In this document: piece after piece, positions 1 through 7,161 of the stretch
Layout: each line of letters starts with the position of its first letter
Position numbering within the stretch: the first letter of the stretch is position 1
Assembly (NCBI GenBank): GCA_905236225.1
Contig: CAJOPM010000060.1
Coordinates: 1 to 17,749 of the forward strand
DNA length: 17,749 bases
Reading direction: 5' to 3'
DNA from: an uncultured Eubacterium sp.
Lineage (GTDB): Bacteria > Bacillota > Clostridia > Lachnospirales > Lachnospiraceae
Notes under the pieces: generated by a model
The model's database searches: none
Seen by the model: only the letters and a program-made list of their open reading frames with translations
Told to the model about the DNA's origin: nothing
Made by a program: the position numbers and the translations under genes

Positions 1-44
1 ATTCTAACCCAGATTATCAATATTATAACACACAAAGGATAAAT

Positions 45-710
45 ATGAATAAAATATCACTTGCCATATTTGACATGGACGGTCTTATTTTTAATACCGA
101 GGAGCAGTTTTCCAATGAACTCTCAAAGGTAATGTCAGACTATGGCTATCGTTTTACAAAAGATAACTACATACAAACTCTCGGACTGCCTAAAAGCTCG
201 GCAAAAAAAATCATGCAATCTATCTATGGAAAAGACTATCCGTTTGATGAGATAAGCAACATTGCAAGAGAGAACCTTAATCTGATTGCAATGCGGGGCG
301 ACCTTGAAATAAAGCCCGGCATCAGCAAGCTGCTTGATTATTTCAAATCAAATTCCGTCCCCTGCTGCGTAGCATCATCCTCTCCATCATATGTTGTAAA
401 AAAATATCTTGAGGTTGCAAAACTAATAGATTATTTTTCATTTGTTCTCGGAGGCGAGGATGTAACAAGTCCCAAACCCGCTCCGCAGATTTTTGTAAAA
501 TGCTGTCAATTAGCCAATACCCGCTGCGAAAATGCTTTGGTATTTGAAGACTCGCAAAACGGTGCCAAGGCAGCCATAGCTGCCAATATTCCTTTAATCG
601 TCATACCGGATATGAAATCTCCTGATAACAAAACGCTTCTAAAGTCACTCTTCGTTGCCAAAGATGCTCTAGAAGCGCTTGAATTTATCAAATCTTATAT
701 GTCTTTATAA
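45..710 (+). CDS. HAD-superfamily hydrolase (beta-phosphoglucomutase/phosphatase-like)
   Basis: This 221-residue soluble protein belongs to HAD subfamily I, whose members hydrolyse or transfer phosphate on small metabolites. All four HAD motifs are visible: motif I FDMDG with the nucleophile D10 and the acid/base D12, motif II around S111-S113, motif III K144 in SPKPAP, and motif IV FEDS with E168 and D169. The helical cap (about residues 18-85) is the small type found in beta-phosphoglucomutase and 2-deoxyglucose-6-phosphatase relatives. One deviation is N17, where most relatives have Asp in the LFDTE stretch. The start has a good ribosome binding site (AAAGGA, 7 bases before ATG). Only 44 bases lie upstream, so its promoter cannot be judged. 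It is convergent with ribH and overlaps it by 6 bases. The substrate cannot be told from sequence; the family assignment is secure. Confidence 0.9.
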   Translation: MNKISLAIFDMDGLIFNTEEQFSNELSKVMSDYGYRFTKDNYIQTLGLPKSSAKKIMQSIYGKDYPFDEISNIARENLNLIAMRGDLEIKPGISKLLDYFKSNSVPCCVASSSPSYVVKKYLEVAKLIDYFSFVLGGEDVTSPKPAPQIFVKCCQLANTRCENALVFEDSQNGAKAAIAANIPLIVIPDMKSPDNKTLLKSLFVAKDALEALEFIKSYMSL

Positions 711-1166
711 GTTCTTGGACAGATTAACCATCTCTATTGCAGAGAGTGCGCAATCATATCCCTTGTTTCCTGCTTTTGTTCCGGCGCGCTCAATTGCCTG
801 TTCAATAGTATCAGTTGTAACTATTCCAAACATTACGGGAACCTCACTCTTAAGGGATGCCATAGCCACTCCCTTAGCTGCTTCATTGCATACTAAATCA
901 TAATGACTTGTAGCGCCTCTTATGACAGCTCCTAATACGATAACTGCATCGTACTTTCCTGATTTTGCCATTTTCTGCGCGATAAGCGGAAGCTCAAAAG
1001 CTCCGGGCACCCATGCAAGATCTATATCATCTGCCGCTACTCCGTGCCTAAGAAGACCATCCTGTGCTCCGCTTACAAGCTTTGAAACTATAAATTCATT
1101 AAACCTTGAGGCAACAAGTCCGATTTTCATTCCGTTGCCGATAACATTTCCTTCAATTATATTCAT
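705..1166 (-). CDS. ribH: 6,7-dimethyl-8-ribityllumazine synthase
   Basis: Lumazine synthase condenses 5-amino-6-ribitylaminouracil with 3,4-dihydroxy-2-butanone 4-phosphate, the penultimate step of riboflavin synthesis. Its 153 residues match the usual length. Visible signatures are RFNEF (21-25, with the stacking Phe22), VPGAFELP (53-60), GAVIRGATSHYD (79-90) with the catalytic His88, and Arg127 in the phosphate-binding region before GTKAGNKG. The enzyme typically assembles as a pentamer or a 60-mer shell; this is family knowledge. The ATG has a textbook AGGAGG site 6 bases upstream and sits 16 bases after ribBA. It is the last gene of the hom-lysC-rib cluster. Its TAA stop lies inside the last codons of the convergent HAD gene, and no terminator hairpin is evident between them. 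Confidence 0.97.
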   Translation of the reverse strand: MNIIEGNVIGNGMKIGLVASRFNEFIVSKLVSGAQDGLLRHGVAADDIDLAWVPGAFELPLIAQKMAKSGKYDAVIVLGAVIRGATSHYDLVCNEAAKGVAMASLKSEVPVMFGIVTTDTIEQAIERAGTKAGNKGYDCALSAIEMVNLSKNL

Positions 1167-1182
1167 GATATACCTCCTGATT

Positions 1183-2382
1183 CTATTTGTAATCTGTCAT
1201 ATGATGCATTTTGTTTTGCTTGGTTTTAAGATAAAATTCATCAAATTTCTGTGCTTTAATCTGGATAGGAATCCTCTCTTCAATAGTAATGCCATATCCT
1301 GCCAGTCCCGAAATTTTCTCCGGATTATTGGTAAGAAGTCTTAGCTTTCTTGCTCCCACATCTCTTAGTATCTGCGCTCCTATTCCGTATTCTCTAAGAT
1401 CCGGTGCAAATCCTAATTTGATGTTGGCTTCAACTGTATCATATCCTTGCTCCTGCAATTCATATGCCTTAAGTTTATTGATCAGCCCGATTCCTCTTCC
1501 TTCCTGTCTTAAGTAGAGTATGACTCCTCTCTTTTCGTCTGCTATCATTTGCATAGCCTTATCAAGCTGTTCGCCGCAGTCGCACCTTGCAGACGAGAAA
1601 ACGTCACCCGTAAGACACTCGGAGTGCACCCTGCACAGCACGGGCTCGCCATTTGCCACGTCTCCCATTGTAAGCACCACGTGATGCTCTCCTGTAAGCT
1701 TATTGCGATATCCGTGAATCATAAACTGTCCGTATTTTGTAGGCAAATGCGCCGTAGCCTCTCTTATTACAAGTGACTCTCTATCAAGACGATATCTTAC
1801 AAGATCCGCAATTGTGTACATATTAATGCCGTGCTCTTTTGCAAATTCCATAAGCTCTTTGCTGCGCATCATTGTACCGTCGTCGCGCATAATCTCGCAA
1901 CACAGTCCGCATTCTTTAAGACCGGCGAGCCTGCAAAGATCAACTGTCGCCTCTGTATGCCCGGTTCTCTTTAGTGTACCTCCGTCTCTGGCTCTTAAAG
2001 GAAACATATGTCCAGGTCTTCTAAAGTCCTGGGGCTTTGCGTCATCCTCTACGCATTTAAGCGCTGTCAGCGATCTTTCCTTGGCCGATATACCTGTAGT
2101 TGTATCTACATGATCGATTGATACGGTAAATGCTGTCGAATGGTTATCGGTGTTTACCTGAACCATTTGATTAAGACCAAGTCTGTCGCACATTTCTCCG
2201 CTCATTGGCATACATATCAGTCCCTTGGCATATGTAGCCATAAAATTAACGTTTTCCTGCGTAGCAAACTGCGCTGCGCAAATCAAATCCCCTTCGTTTT
2301 CTCTGTCAGGATCATCAGTAACCAAAATAAGTTTACCCTCTCTTAAATCCTCTAATGCCTGCTCAATAGGTGATACCTGCAT
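1183..2382 (-). CDS. ribBA: Bifunctional 3,4-dihydroxy-2-butanone-4-phosphate synthase / GTP cyclohydrolase II
   Basis: This 399-residue fusion performs both entry reactions of riboflavin synthesis: ribulose 5-phosphate to the four-carbon DHBP, and GTP to the diaminopyrimidine precursor. The N-terminal RibB domain (about 1-200) shows the acidic metal/substrate site DDPDRENEGD (23-32), RRPGHMFPLRARDGG and GHTEATVDL. The C-terminal RibA domain (about 205-399) shows RVHSECLTGD followed by SARCDCGEQ, whose three cysteines are the zinc ligands of GTP cyclohydrolase II, then RQEGRGIGL and LTNNPEK. Both active sites look intact, unlike RibBA proteins with one dead half. The ATG is preceded by AGGAGG at good spacing, 11 bases after ribE and 16 before ribH, consistent with co-transcription. 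Confidence 0.97.
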   Translation of the reverse strand: MQVSPIEQALEDLREGKLILVTDDPDRENEGDLICAAQFATQENVNFMATYAKGLICMPMSGEMCDRLGLNQMVQVNTDNHSTAFTVSIDHVDTTTGISAKERSLTALKCVEDDAKPQDFRRPGHMFPLRARDGGTLKRTGHTEATVDLCRLAGLKECGLCCEIMRDDGTMMRSKELMEFAKEHGINMYTIADLVRYRLDRESLVIREATAHLPTKYGQFMIHGYRNKLTGEHHVVLTMGDVANGEPVLCRVHSECLTGDVFSSARCDCGEQLDKAMQMIADEKRGVILYLRQEGRGIGLINKLKAYELQEQGYDTVEANIKLGFAPDLREYGIGAQILRDVGARKLRLLTNNPEKISGLAGYGITIEERIPIQIKAQKFDEFYLKTKQNKMHHMTDYK

Positions 2383-2393
2383 TTTCTATCCTC

Positions 2394-3053
2394 CTAAAAA
2401 CCATTCTCCTGTAAAAATTCCAATGTGATGGAACTACCTGTGCCATTATCGCTTTTGTCCTCTTCATTAAATCTAAGAAGTTTTTCAACATACTTGCCAA
2501 GTATATCACACTCTATATTAATAAGACTTCCGCCCTTTTTTTCTGCCAATGATGTCACCTGTCTGGTATGCGGTATCACCGATACTTTAAAAGAATCGGC
2601 ATCTACCCCCGCTACCGTAAGCGATATTCCATCTAACGCAACAGAGCCTTTTTCGACAATATATTTAAGGATATCTTTATCTGCTTTTATTGTAAACCAG
2701 ACTGCATTATCCTCCGGTCTGATATCCTTTATAATTCCAGTTGAGTCAATATGTCCTGATACTATATGCCCACCAAAACGCCCGTTAGCAGCCATAGCTC
2801 TTTCAAGATTAACCTTTGAGCCGTTTGTAAGCTCAGATAACGAACTTCTTCTAAGTGTCTCCGGCATAACATCTGCCCGAAAGGAGCCTTTATCTATTGA
2901 TGTAGCCGTAAGACACACTCCGTTTACACAAATGCTGTCTCCAATATTGCTGCCTTCTAACACTTTTTTAGCTTCAATACATAGACTGCAGCTTGCGCTG
3001 TTTCTATCTATCGAAATGATATGTCCTACTTCTTCAACTATTCCTGTGAACAA
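2394..3053 (-). CDS. ribE: Riboflavin synthase, alpha chain
   Basis: This enzyme dismutates two 6,7-dimethyl-8-ribityllumazine molecules to riboflavin and the pyrimidine precursor. The 219 residues form two tandem lumazine-binding barrels. The first opens with MFTGIVEEVG and carries CVNGVCLTATS; the second has the matching ALDGISLTVAG. SGHIDSTG marks the inter-domain region. The start is a TTG that overlaps the end of ribD by 16 bases. An in-frame stop lies three codons upstream and the N-terminus matches the family, so this start is effectively forced. The nearest purine-rich site (AAGGGAG) is about 12 bases away, longer than usual, so translation may depend on coupling to ribD. The extra acidic tail after KYVEKLL (about residues 190-219) is slightly longer than in many homologues. 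Confidence 0.95.
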   Translation of the reverse strand: MFTGIVEEVGHIISIDRNSASCSLCIEAKKVLEGSNIGDSICVNGVCLTATSIDKGSFRADVMPETLRRSSLSELTNGSKVNLERAMAANGRFGGHIVSGHIDSTGIIKDIRPEDNAVWFTIKADKDILKYIVEKGSVALDGISLTVAGVDADSFKVSVIPHTRQVTSLAEKKGGSLINIECDILGKYVEKLLRFNEEDKSDNGTGSSITLEFLQENGF

Positions 3054-4150
3054 AAAGAATCAACGCTCCCTTCCACTATATAGTCACACCCGATTTGCAT
3101 CATGGAAATATTGGTAAGTTTAAGAGCATCTGACATCTTGACCACTCCGATTCCTCCGACCGGCCCCGGTGCATTTTTGCCCCCTACAATCTTAGGTGCA
3201 ATATAGGCATATACTTTTTGGATAAGACCTTGTTCTATCAAAGATGAGTTTAATGTAGATCCGCCTTCAACCAATATGCTGTCAATACCTTCCTTCCCAA
3301 GATATCGCAGTGCATCATCTAAATCAACTCTATCTCTTGCCGTCTGCCATACAACATTTACTTTTTTAGCTTCAAGCTGCTTGGCTTTTTTTAAATTCTC
3401 CATGCGCTCATCAGTTGCAAAAACATATGTCTTGATATTTTTCGCACTCTTTACAATCTGGCTATCTGGCGGTATCCGAAGATGAGAATCACATATAATT
3501 CGCACCGGATCTACGCCTTTTTCAATCCTGCAGTTAAGCATAGGATCATCTTTTAGCACCGTGCCTATCCCCACCATAATACCGGTGTATTGTTTTCTGA
3601 GTTTATGGACGTGCGCTCTTGCATTCTCTGATGTTATCCATTTAGAATCGCCGTTGGCACAAGCAATCTTGCCATCAAGCGTCATAGCATATTTAAGTGC
3701 AACAAAAGGCATCCCGCTCTTTATATAATGGAAGAAAACTTCATTAAGCTCATCGCATTCTTTTTTGCAAATTCCGCTTTTTACCTTTATGCCATGTTCT
3801 TTAAGCACCTTGATTCCTCCTCCGTCTACTAAGGGATTCGGATCTAAGCTTCCAATATAAACTTCGGCTATGCCTTTTTCTATTATTATGTCCGTGCAGG
3901 GCGGCGTCTTACCGTGATGGCAACAGGGCTCAAGTGTGACATAAAGCTGTGCGCCTGCAGTATCCTGTCTGCAACGCATCAGGGCATTTCTTTCCGCATG
4001 ATACTCTCCGTATCTTTCATGATAGCCCTCGCTTATTATCTCGTCATCTTTTACCACAACACATCCTACCATAGGATTTGGGGATGTATACCCCATTCCC
4101 ATCTTAGCAAGCTCTATCGCACGCTGCATATATTTTTCTTTTTTTGTCAT
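3038..4150 (-). CDS. ribD: Bifunctional diaminohydroxyphosphoribosylaminopyrimidine deaminase / 5-amino-6-(5-phosphoribosylamino)uracil reductase
   Basis: RibD performs the deamination and then the NADPH-dependent side-chain reduction that follow GTP cyclohydrolase II. With the ATG chosen here it has 370 residues. The N-terminal deaminase domain (about 1-145) has the zinc site HAE (H51, E53) plus C76 and C85 in the PCCHHGKTPPC stretch, and the TSPNPMVGC substrate loop. The C-terminal reductase (about 150-365) shows LKYAMTLDGKIA, GIGTVLKDDPMLN and LVEGGSTLN. A TTG eight codons upstream is in frame but lies inside lysC, so the ATG at 4150 is preferred; it starts 5 bases after the lysC stop. That gap leaves no space for the FMN riboswitch usually found before ribD in Firmicutes. 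The gene overlaps ribE by 16 bases. Confidence 0.96.
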   Translation of the reverse strand: MTKKEKYMQRAIELAKMGMGYTSPNPMVGCVVVKDDEIISEGYHERYGEYHAERNALMRCRQDTAGAQLYVTLEPCCHHGKTPPCTDIIIEKGIAEVYIGSLDPNPLVDGGGIKVLKEHGIKVKSGICKKECDELNEVFFHYIKSGMPFVALKYAMTLDGKIACANGDSKWITSENARAHVHKLRKQYTGIMVGIGTVLKDDPMLNCRIEKGVDPVRIICDSHLRIPPDSQIVKSAKNIKTYVFATDERMENLKKAKQLEAKKVNVVWQTARDRVDLDDALRYLGKEGIDSILVEGGSTLNSSLIEQGLIQKVYAYIAPKIVGGKNAPGPVGGIGVVKMSDALKLTNISMMQIGCDYIVEGSVDSFCSQE

Positions 4151-4155
4151 TAAAC

Positions 4156-5361
4156 CTAATCTTCTATAAACCAATCATGTGCTGCTTTTACCGCTCTATC
4201 TGCCTGATCTTCATCAATCAGTACCGAGATTCTGATCTCAGATGTAGATATCATTCTTATGTTGATTCCGGCATTATAGAGTGCCTCAAACATCCCCGAT
4301 GCTACTCCGGCATGTGTCTGCATTCCTGCTCCGACAACAGATACCTTTGCAACATTCTTATCACACTCTATCCTCTCCATCTCTATGCTGCCCTTTTGAT
4401 CTTCAAGAAGAGCAACTGCCTGATCTGCATCATCTTCCGATACTGTAAATGAAATATCCTTTCTGTTATCACGGCCAATAGACTGCAATATAACATCTAC
4501 GTTGATATTGTTCTTTCCTAAAATATTAAAAATTTTAAATGCGACACCGGGCTCATTCTTAAGTCCGACCAATGCTATTCTTGCTGTATTTTTATCTGCG
4601 GCAACTCCGCTTACTAACATGCTTTCCATTTTTGCACCCTCCTTAACTACGGTTCCTTCTTCTAATGAAAGTGATGAGCGAACCACAAGTTCTACTCCGT
4701 ATTTTTTAGCCATCTCTACAGAACGGTTGTGAAGAACCTGTGCTCCGAGTGTGGCCATCTCAAGCATCTCACTATATGTTATCTCTTTAAGTTTCTTAGC
4801 ATTTGGTACTATTCTCGGATCTGCGGTGTAAACGCCGTCAACATCTGTGTAAATCTCGCATTTATCTGCATGAAGCGCTGCCGCAAGTGCAACAGCTGTC
4901 GTATCCGATCCGCCTCGTCCTAATGTTGTGACATCATCAAACTTATCAATACCTTGAAAACCTGTTACGATAACTATTCTTCTGGCATCAAGCTCTCTTC
5001 TTATACGCTCGGAATCGATTCTTTTAAAACGTGCATTTCCGTAATTAGCTGTCGTGTGCATTGCCACCTGAAATGCATTAAGTGATATTGCAGCAGCGCC
5101 CATAGATGCCATAGCAATTGCCATAAGCGATACGGATTTTTGCTCTCCTGTTGCAAGAAGCATATCCATCTCACGCTTGGGTGCATTAGGATTAATCCGG
5201 TGAGCTTCTTCTATTAAGTCATCTGTCGTATCTCCCATTGCCGAAAGAACAACGATAACATCATCACCCGCATTGTAACTGTCAACACATCTTTTTGCAA
5301 CGTTTAATATTCTGTCTTTATCAGCAACTGACGTGCCGCCGAACTTCTTAACTACTAACAT
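4156..5361 (-). CDS. lysC: Aspartate kinase with two C-terminal ACT domains
   Basis: Aspartokinase phosphorylates L-aspartate, the committed step to lysine, threonine, methionine and diaminopimelate. The 401-residue length matches monofunctional enzymes. The kinase domain (about 1-250) starts with VKKFGGTSV (4-12) and includes GRGGSDTTAVALA and the TDVDGVYTADPR catalytic/ATP segment. Two ACT domains follow: one from about 262 with LKNEPGVAFKIF, and one from about 340 with VSVVGAGMQTHAGVASGMF. They are the usual site of lysine or lysine-plus-threonine feedback inhibition (family knowledge). The ATG has an AGGAG site overlapping the hom stop, 9 bases away. It is co-directional with hom upstream and ribD only 5 bases downstream, so the riboflavin genes probably share its transcript. 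Confidence 0.96.
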   Translation of the reverse strand: MLVVKKFGGTSVADKDRILNVAKRCVDSYNAGDDVIVVLSAMGDTTDDLIEEAHRINPNAPKREMDMLLATGEQKSVSLMAIAMASMGAAAISLNAFQVAMHTTANYGNARFKRIDSERIRRELDARRIVIVTGFQGIDKFDDVTTLGRGGSDTTAVALAAALHADKCEIYTDVDGVYTADPRIVPNAKKLKEITYSEMLEMATLGAQVLHNRSVEMAKKYGVELVVRSSLSLEEGTVVKEGAKMESMLVSGVAADKNTARIALVGLKNEPGVAFKIFNILGKNNINVDVILQSIGRDNRKDISFTVSEDDADQAVALLEDQKGSIEMERIECDKNVAKVSVVGAGMQTHAGVASGMFEALYNAGINIRMISTSEIRISVLIDEDQADRAVKAAHDWFIED

Positions 5362-5370
5362 TTCTATCTC

Positions 5371-6573
5371 CTATGCTCTTGCTCTTATCATTTTAATAAT
5401 ATTTATACCCTGCAACTTCTTATCGAATTCTTCTTCACTCATTAACTGCGTAAGAATACCAATCTCACCTTTGATATCGCAATTATAAACTTGTGCTCCA
5501 TCAAATGCTCTTAGCGCAGCATCTTTATCATATTCGCCTATTCTTATAAAAAATCTGTGCTTTAGCTTCTTATAATCTGATAGCGTAAGCTTATTTTCAT
5601 CCCAAGGTGTGGGTATATTGTTTCCAATATTCTTAGAAAGCTGTACAACATCGGCAACTACTGCACTTGCGGTAGGAAGCGATCCTGCTCCGCTGCCGTA
5701 AAACATCGCATCACCAAGCATATTGCCTCGAACTGTAATTGCGTTAAATACATCATTTACTCCATAAAGCGGATCTTTTTCTTCAATAAGCACGGGGCTT
5801 ACAATAATACTAAAAGTATCACCCACTTTGATACTGTCTGCTATAAGTTTAATCCTGCGATTCATCGCCTTGGCATATTTAATATCTTCAGCAGAAATCT
5901 TAGAGATTCCTTCTGTATGAATATCGTTAAAATCAATCTGTCTTTCTGCAACAATTGATGTAAGTATAGCTATCTTTCTGCAAGCATCGTATCCCTCGAC
6001 ATCAGCTGTTGGATCAGCTTCTGCATAGCCCAACTGCTGCGCTTCTTTTAATACCTGATCGTAATCGGCACCATTTTCATACATAGCACTCATCATAAAG
6101 TTGGTAGTGCCGTTCAAAATGCCGCTGATTCTTTCTATGACATCTGCGGTAATGCAGCTTTGAAGCGGTCTGATAATCGGAATACCACCGCCTACGCTTG
6201 CACCGAAAAAGAAATTGACATTTTTTTCTCTTGCAAGTTTTAAAAGAGCAGCTCCCTTTTCCGCAACCAGTGCCTTGTTAGACGTTGTAACAGACTTCCC
6301 TGCCTCAAGCGCCGCTTTTACAAAAGTATGCGCCGGCTCTACGCCGCCCATAGCTTCAACCACTATATCTACATCAGGATCATTAATAATAATATCTATA
6401 TCATGAACCACCTTGTGCTCATTTTTGTCGTTCGGAAAATCCCTTAAGTCTAAAATATATTTGATATCAATATCATCTGAAATCTTATGCTTAAGCAATT
6501 CATTATTTTCTTCGATTATCCGAGCTACACCCGATCCAATTGTTCCGTATCCTAATACCGCTACGTTAATCAA
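5371..6573 (-). CDS. hom: Homoserine dehydrogenase
   Basis: This enzyme reduces aspartate semialdehyde to homoserine, the branch leading to threonine and methionine. It has an N-terminal NAD(P)-binding domain with GYGTIGSG (8-15), the catalytic domain with GILNGTTNFMMS, and ADPTADVEGYDACRK, which carries the catalytic lysine. The start is debatable. A GTG at 6582 overlaps the previous stop, but the AAGGGAG site lies directly against it. The TTG at 6573 sits 8 bases from the same site and gives the family-like N-terminus MINVAVLGYG, so I chose TTG (400 residues). The C-terminal region after about residue 338 is where an ACT domain is expected. Here it is short and lacks the usual DxPG motif, so threonine feedback may be changed or lost (inference). 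Confidence 0.95.
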   Translation of the reverse strand: MINVAVLGYGTIGSGVARIIEENNELLKHKISDDIDIKYILDLRDFPNDKNEHKVVHDIDIIINDPDVDIVVEAMGGVEPAHTFVKAALEAGKSVTTSNKALVAEKGAALLKLAREKNVNFFFGASVGGGIPIIRPLQSCITADVIERISGILNGTTNFMMSAMYENGADYDQVLKEAQQLGYAEADPTADVEGYDACRKIAILTSIVAERQIDFNDIHTEGISKISAEDIKYAKAMNRRIKLIADSIKVGDTFSIIVSPVLIEEKDPLYGVNDVFNAITVRGNMLGDAMFYGSGAGSLPTASAVVADVVQLSKNIGNNIPTPWDENKLTLSDYKKLKHRFFIRIGEYDKDAALRAFDGAQVYNCDIKGEIGILTQLMSEEEFDKKLQGINIIKMIRARA

Positions 6574-6578
6574 AATTG

Positions 6579-7016
6579 TCACTCCCTTGCTATAATATTA
6601 ATACTGTGAATTCCTTGTTTTTGCTCAATTTGCTGCATCATCTGCGTAATATCTCCTGTCTGCGGTTCTACCTCAACGCTAAGGGTAAGTGAGGCAACCC
6701 TATTAACAGGTATAGACTGGTGTATAGTTAGGATATTAGCCTTAAATGAAGCGATAACACTAAGTATATCCGATAACAATCCCGGCTCATCATCGAGTCC
6801 GACTATAAATGTAATACATCTTCCGCGAGAGTCGTCATGAAACGGGAAAATATCCTCTTTGTATTTGTAAAATGAACTGCGGCTTATGCCTGCAGCATCT
6901 GCCGCTTCCTGTACAGATGAAGCCTTGCCTTGGGAAAGAAGCTGCTTTGCCTTGACTACGTTTAACAAAACTTCAGGCACTGCTTTTTCCTTAAGTACGT
7001 AATATTTTTCTTCCAT
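6579..7016 (-). CDS. HTH/ACT-domain protein (UPF0735/PheB-like), probable amino-acid-sensing regulator
   Basis: A 145-residue protein with two recognisable parts. Residues about 33-58 (SSVQEAADAAGISRSSFYKYK) form a probable DNA-binding helix-turn-helix of the type at the front of the UPF0735 ACT proteins. Residues about 69-145 form an ACT domain with LDDEPGLLSDIL, a fold that commonly binds amino acids. It heads the hom-lysC-rib cluster and its TGA stop is abutted by the hom start, so it is probably translated together with hom. Members of this family often neighbour hom or pheA, and an amino-acid-responsive regulator is a reasonable inference, but no ligand or operator can be shown here. The start is ATG 7016; an in-frame TTG two codons earlier is also possible. 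No strong ribosome binding site is visible. Confidence 0.85.
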   Translation of the reverse strand: MEEKYYVLKEKAVPEVLLNVVKAKQLLSQGKASSVQEAADAAGISRSSFYKYKEDIFPFHDDSRGRCITFIVGLDDEPGLLSDILSVIASFKANILTIHQSIPVNRVASLTLSVEVEPQTGDITQMMQQIEQKQGIHSINIIARE

Positions 7017-7060
7017 AAACAATAATCTGTCCGAATTTTATTAATCCGATGTTTAACCAA

Positions 7061-7089
7061 TCTGTATTTGTGTGGCGTGCATTTGTCCA
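7061..7089 (-). promoter_or_regulatory. Putative promoter of the HTH/ACT-hom-lysC-rib cluster
   Basis: On the minus strand a TGGACA -35 box (7084-7089) is separated by 17 bases from a TACAGA -10 box (7061-7066). Transcription would begin near 7054 and give a leader of about 38 bases before ATG 7016. That is too short for a riboswitch or T-box. The -10 match is weak, so the exact position is tentative, but a promoter is expected here because a terminator lies directly upstream. Confidence 0.4.
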
Positions 7090-7107
7090 TGCGGTAAAGA
7101 TACTACC

Positions 7108-7157
7108 ATAAATAACAAAATAATACAACCCAATAACTTAAATGTTTTTGGGTTGTA
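7108..7157 (-). terminator. Rho-independent terminator after murF
   Basis: An inverted repeat pairs 7124-7133 (TACAACCCAA) with 7148-7157 (TTGGGTTGTA), a perfect 10-bp stem with a 14-base loop. In the minus-strand direction it is followed by a T-rich run, TTATTTTGTTATTTAT. It begins 5 bases after the murF stop, so it ends the por-ddl-murF transcript and separates it from the downstream hom-lysC-rib cluster. Confidence 0.8.
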
Positions 7158-7161
7158 ATTA

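Noticed and set aside
922..1344. Plus-strand open frame of 140 codons opposite ribH and ribBA.
   Set aside because: It lies antisense to two clearly conserved genes, has no family resemblance and no ribosome binding site.
2425..3117. Plus-strand open frame of 230 codons opposite ribE.
   Set aside because: It is a long shadow frame of ribE/ribD with no recognisable domain; the minus-strand genes explain the sequence.
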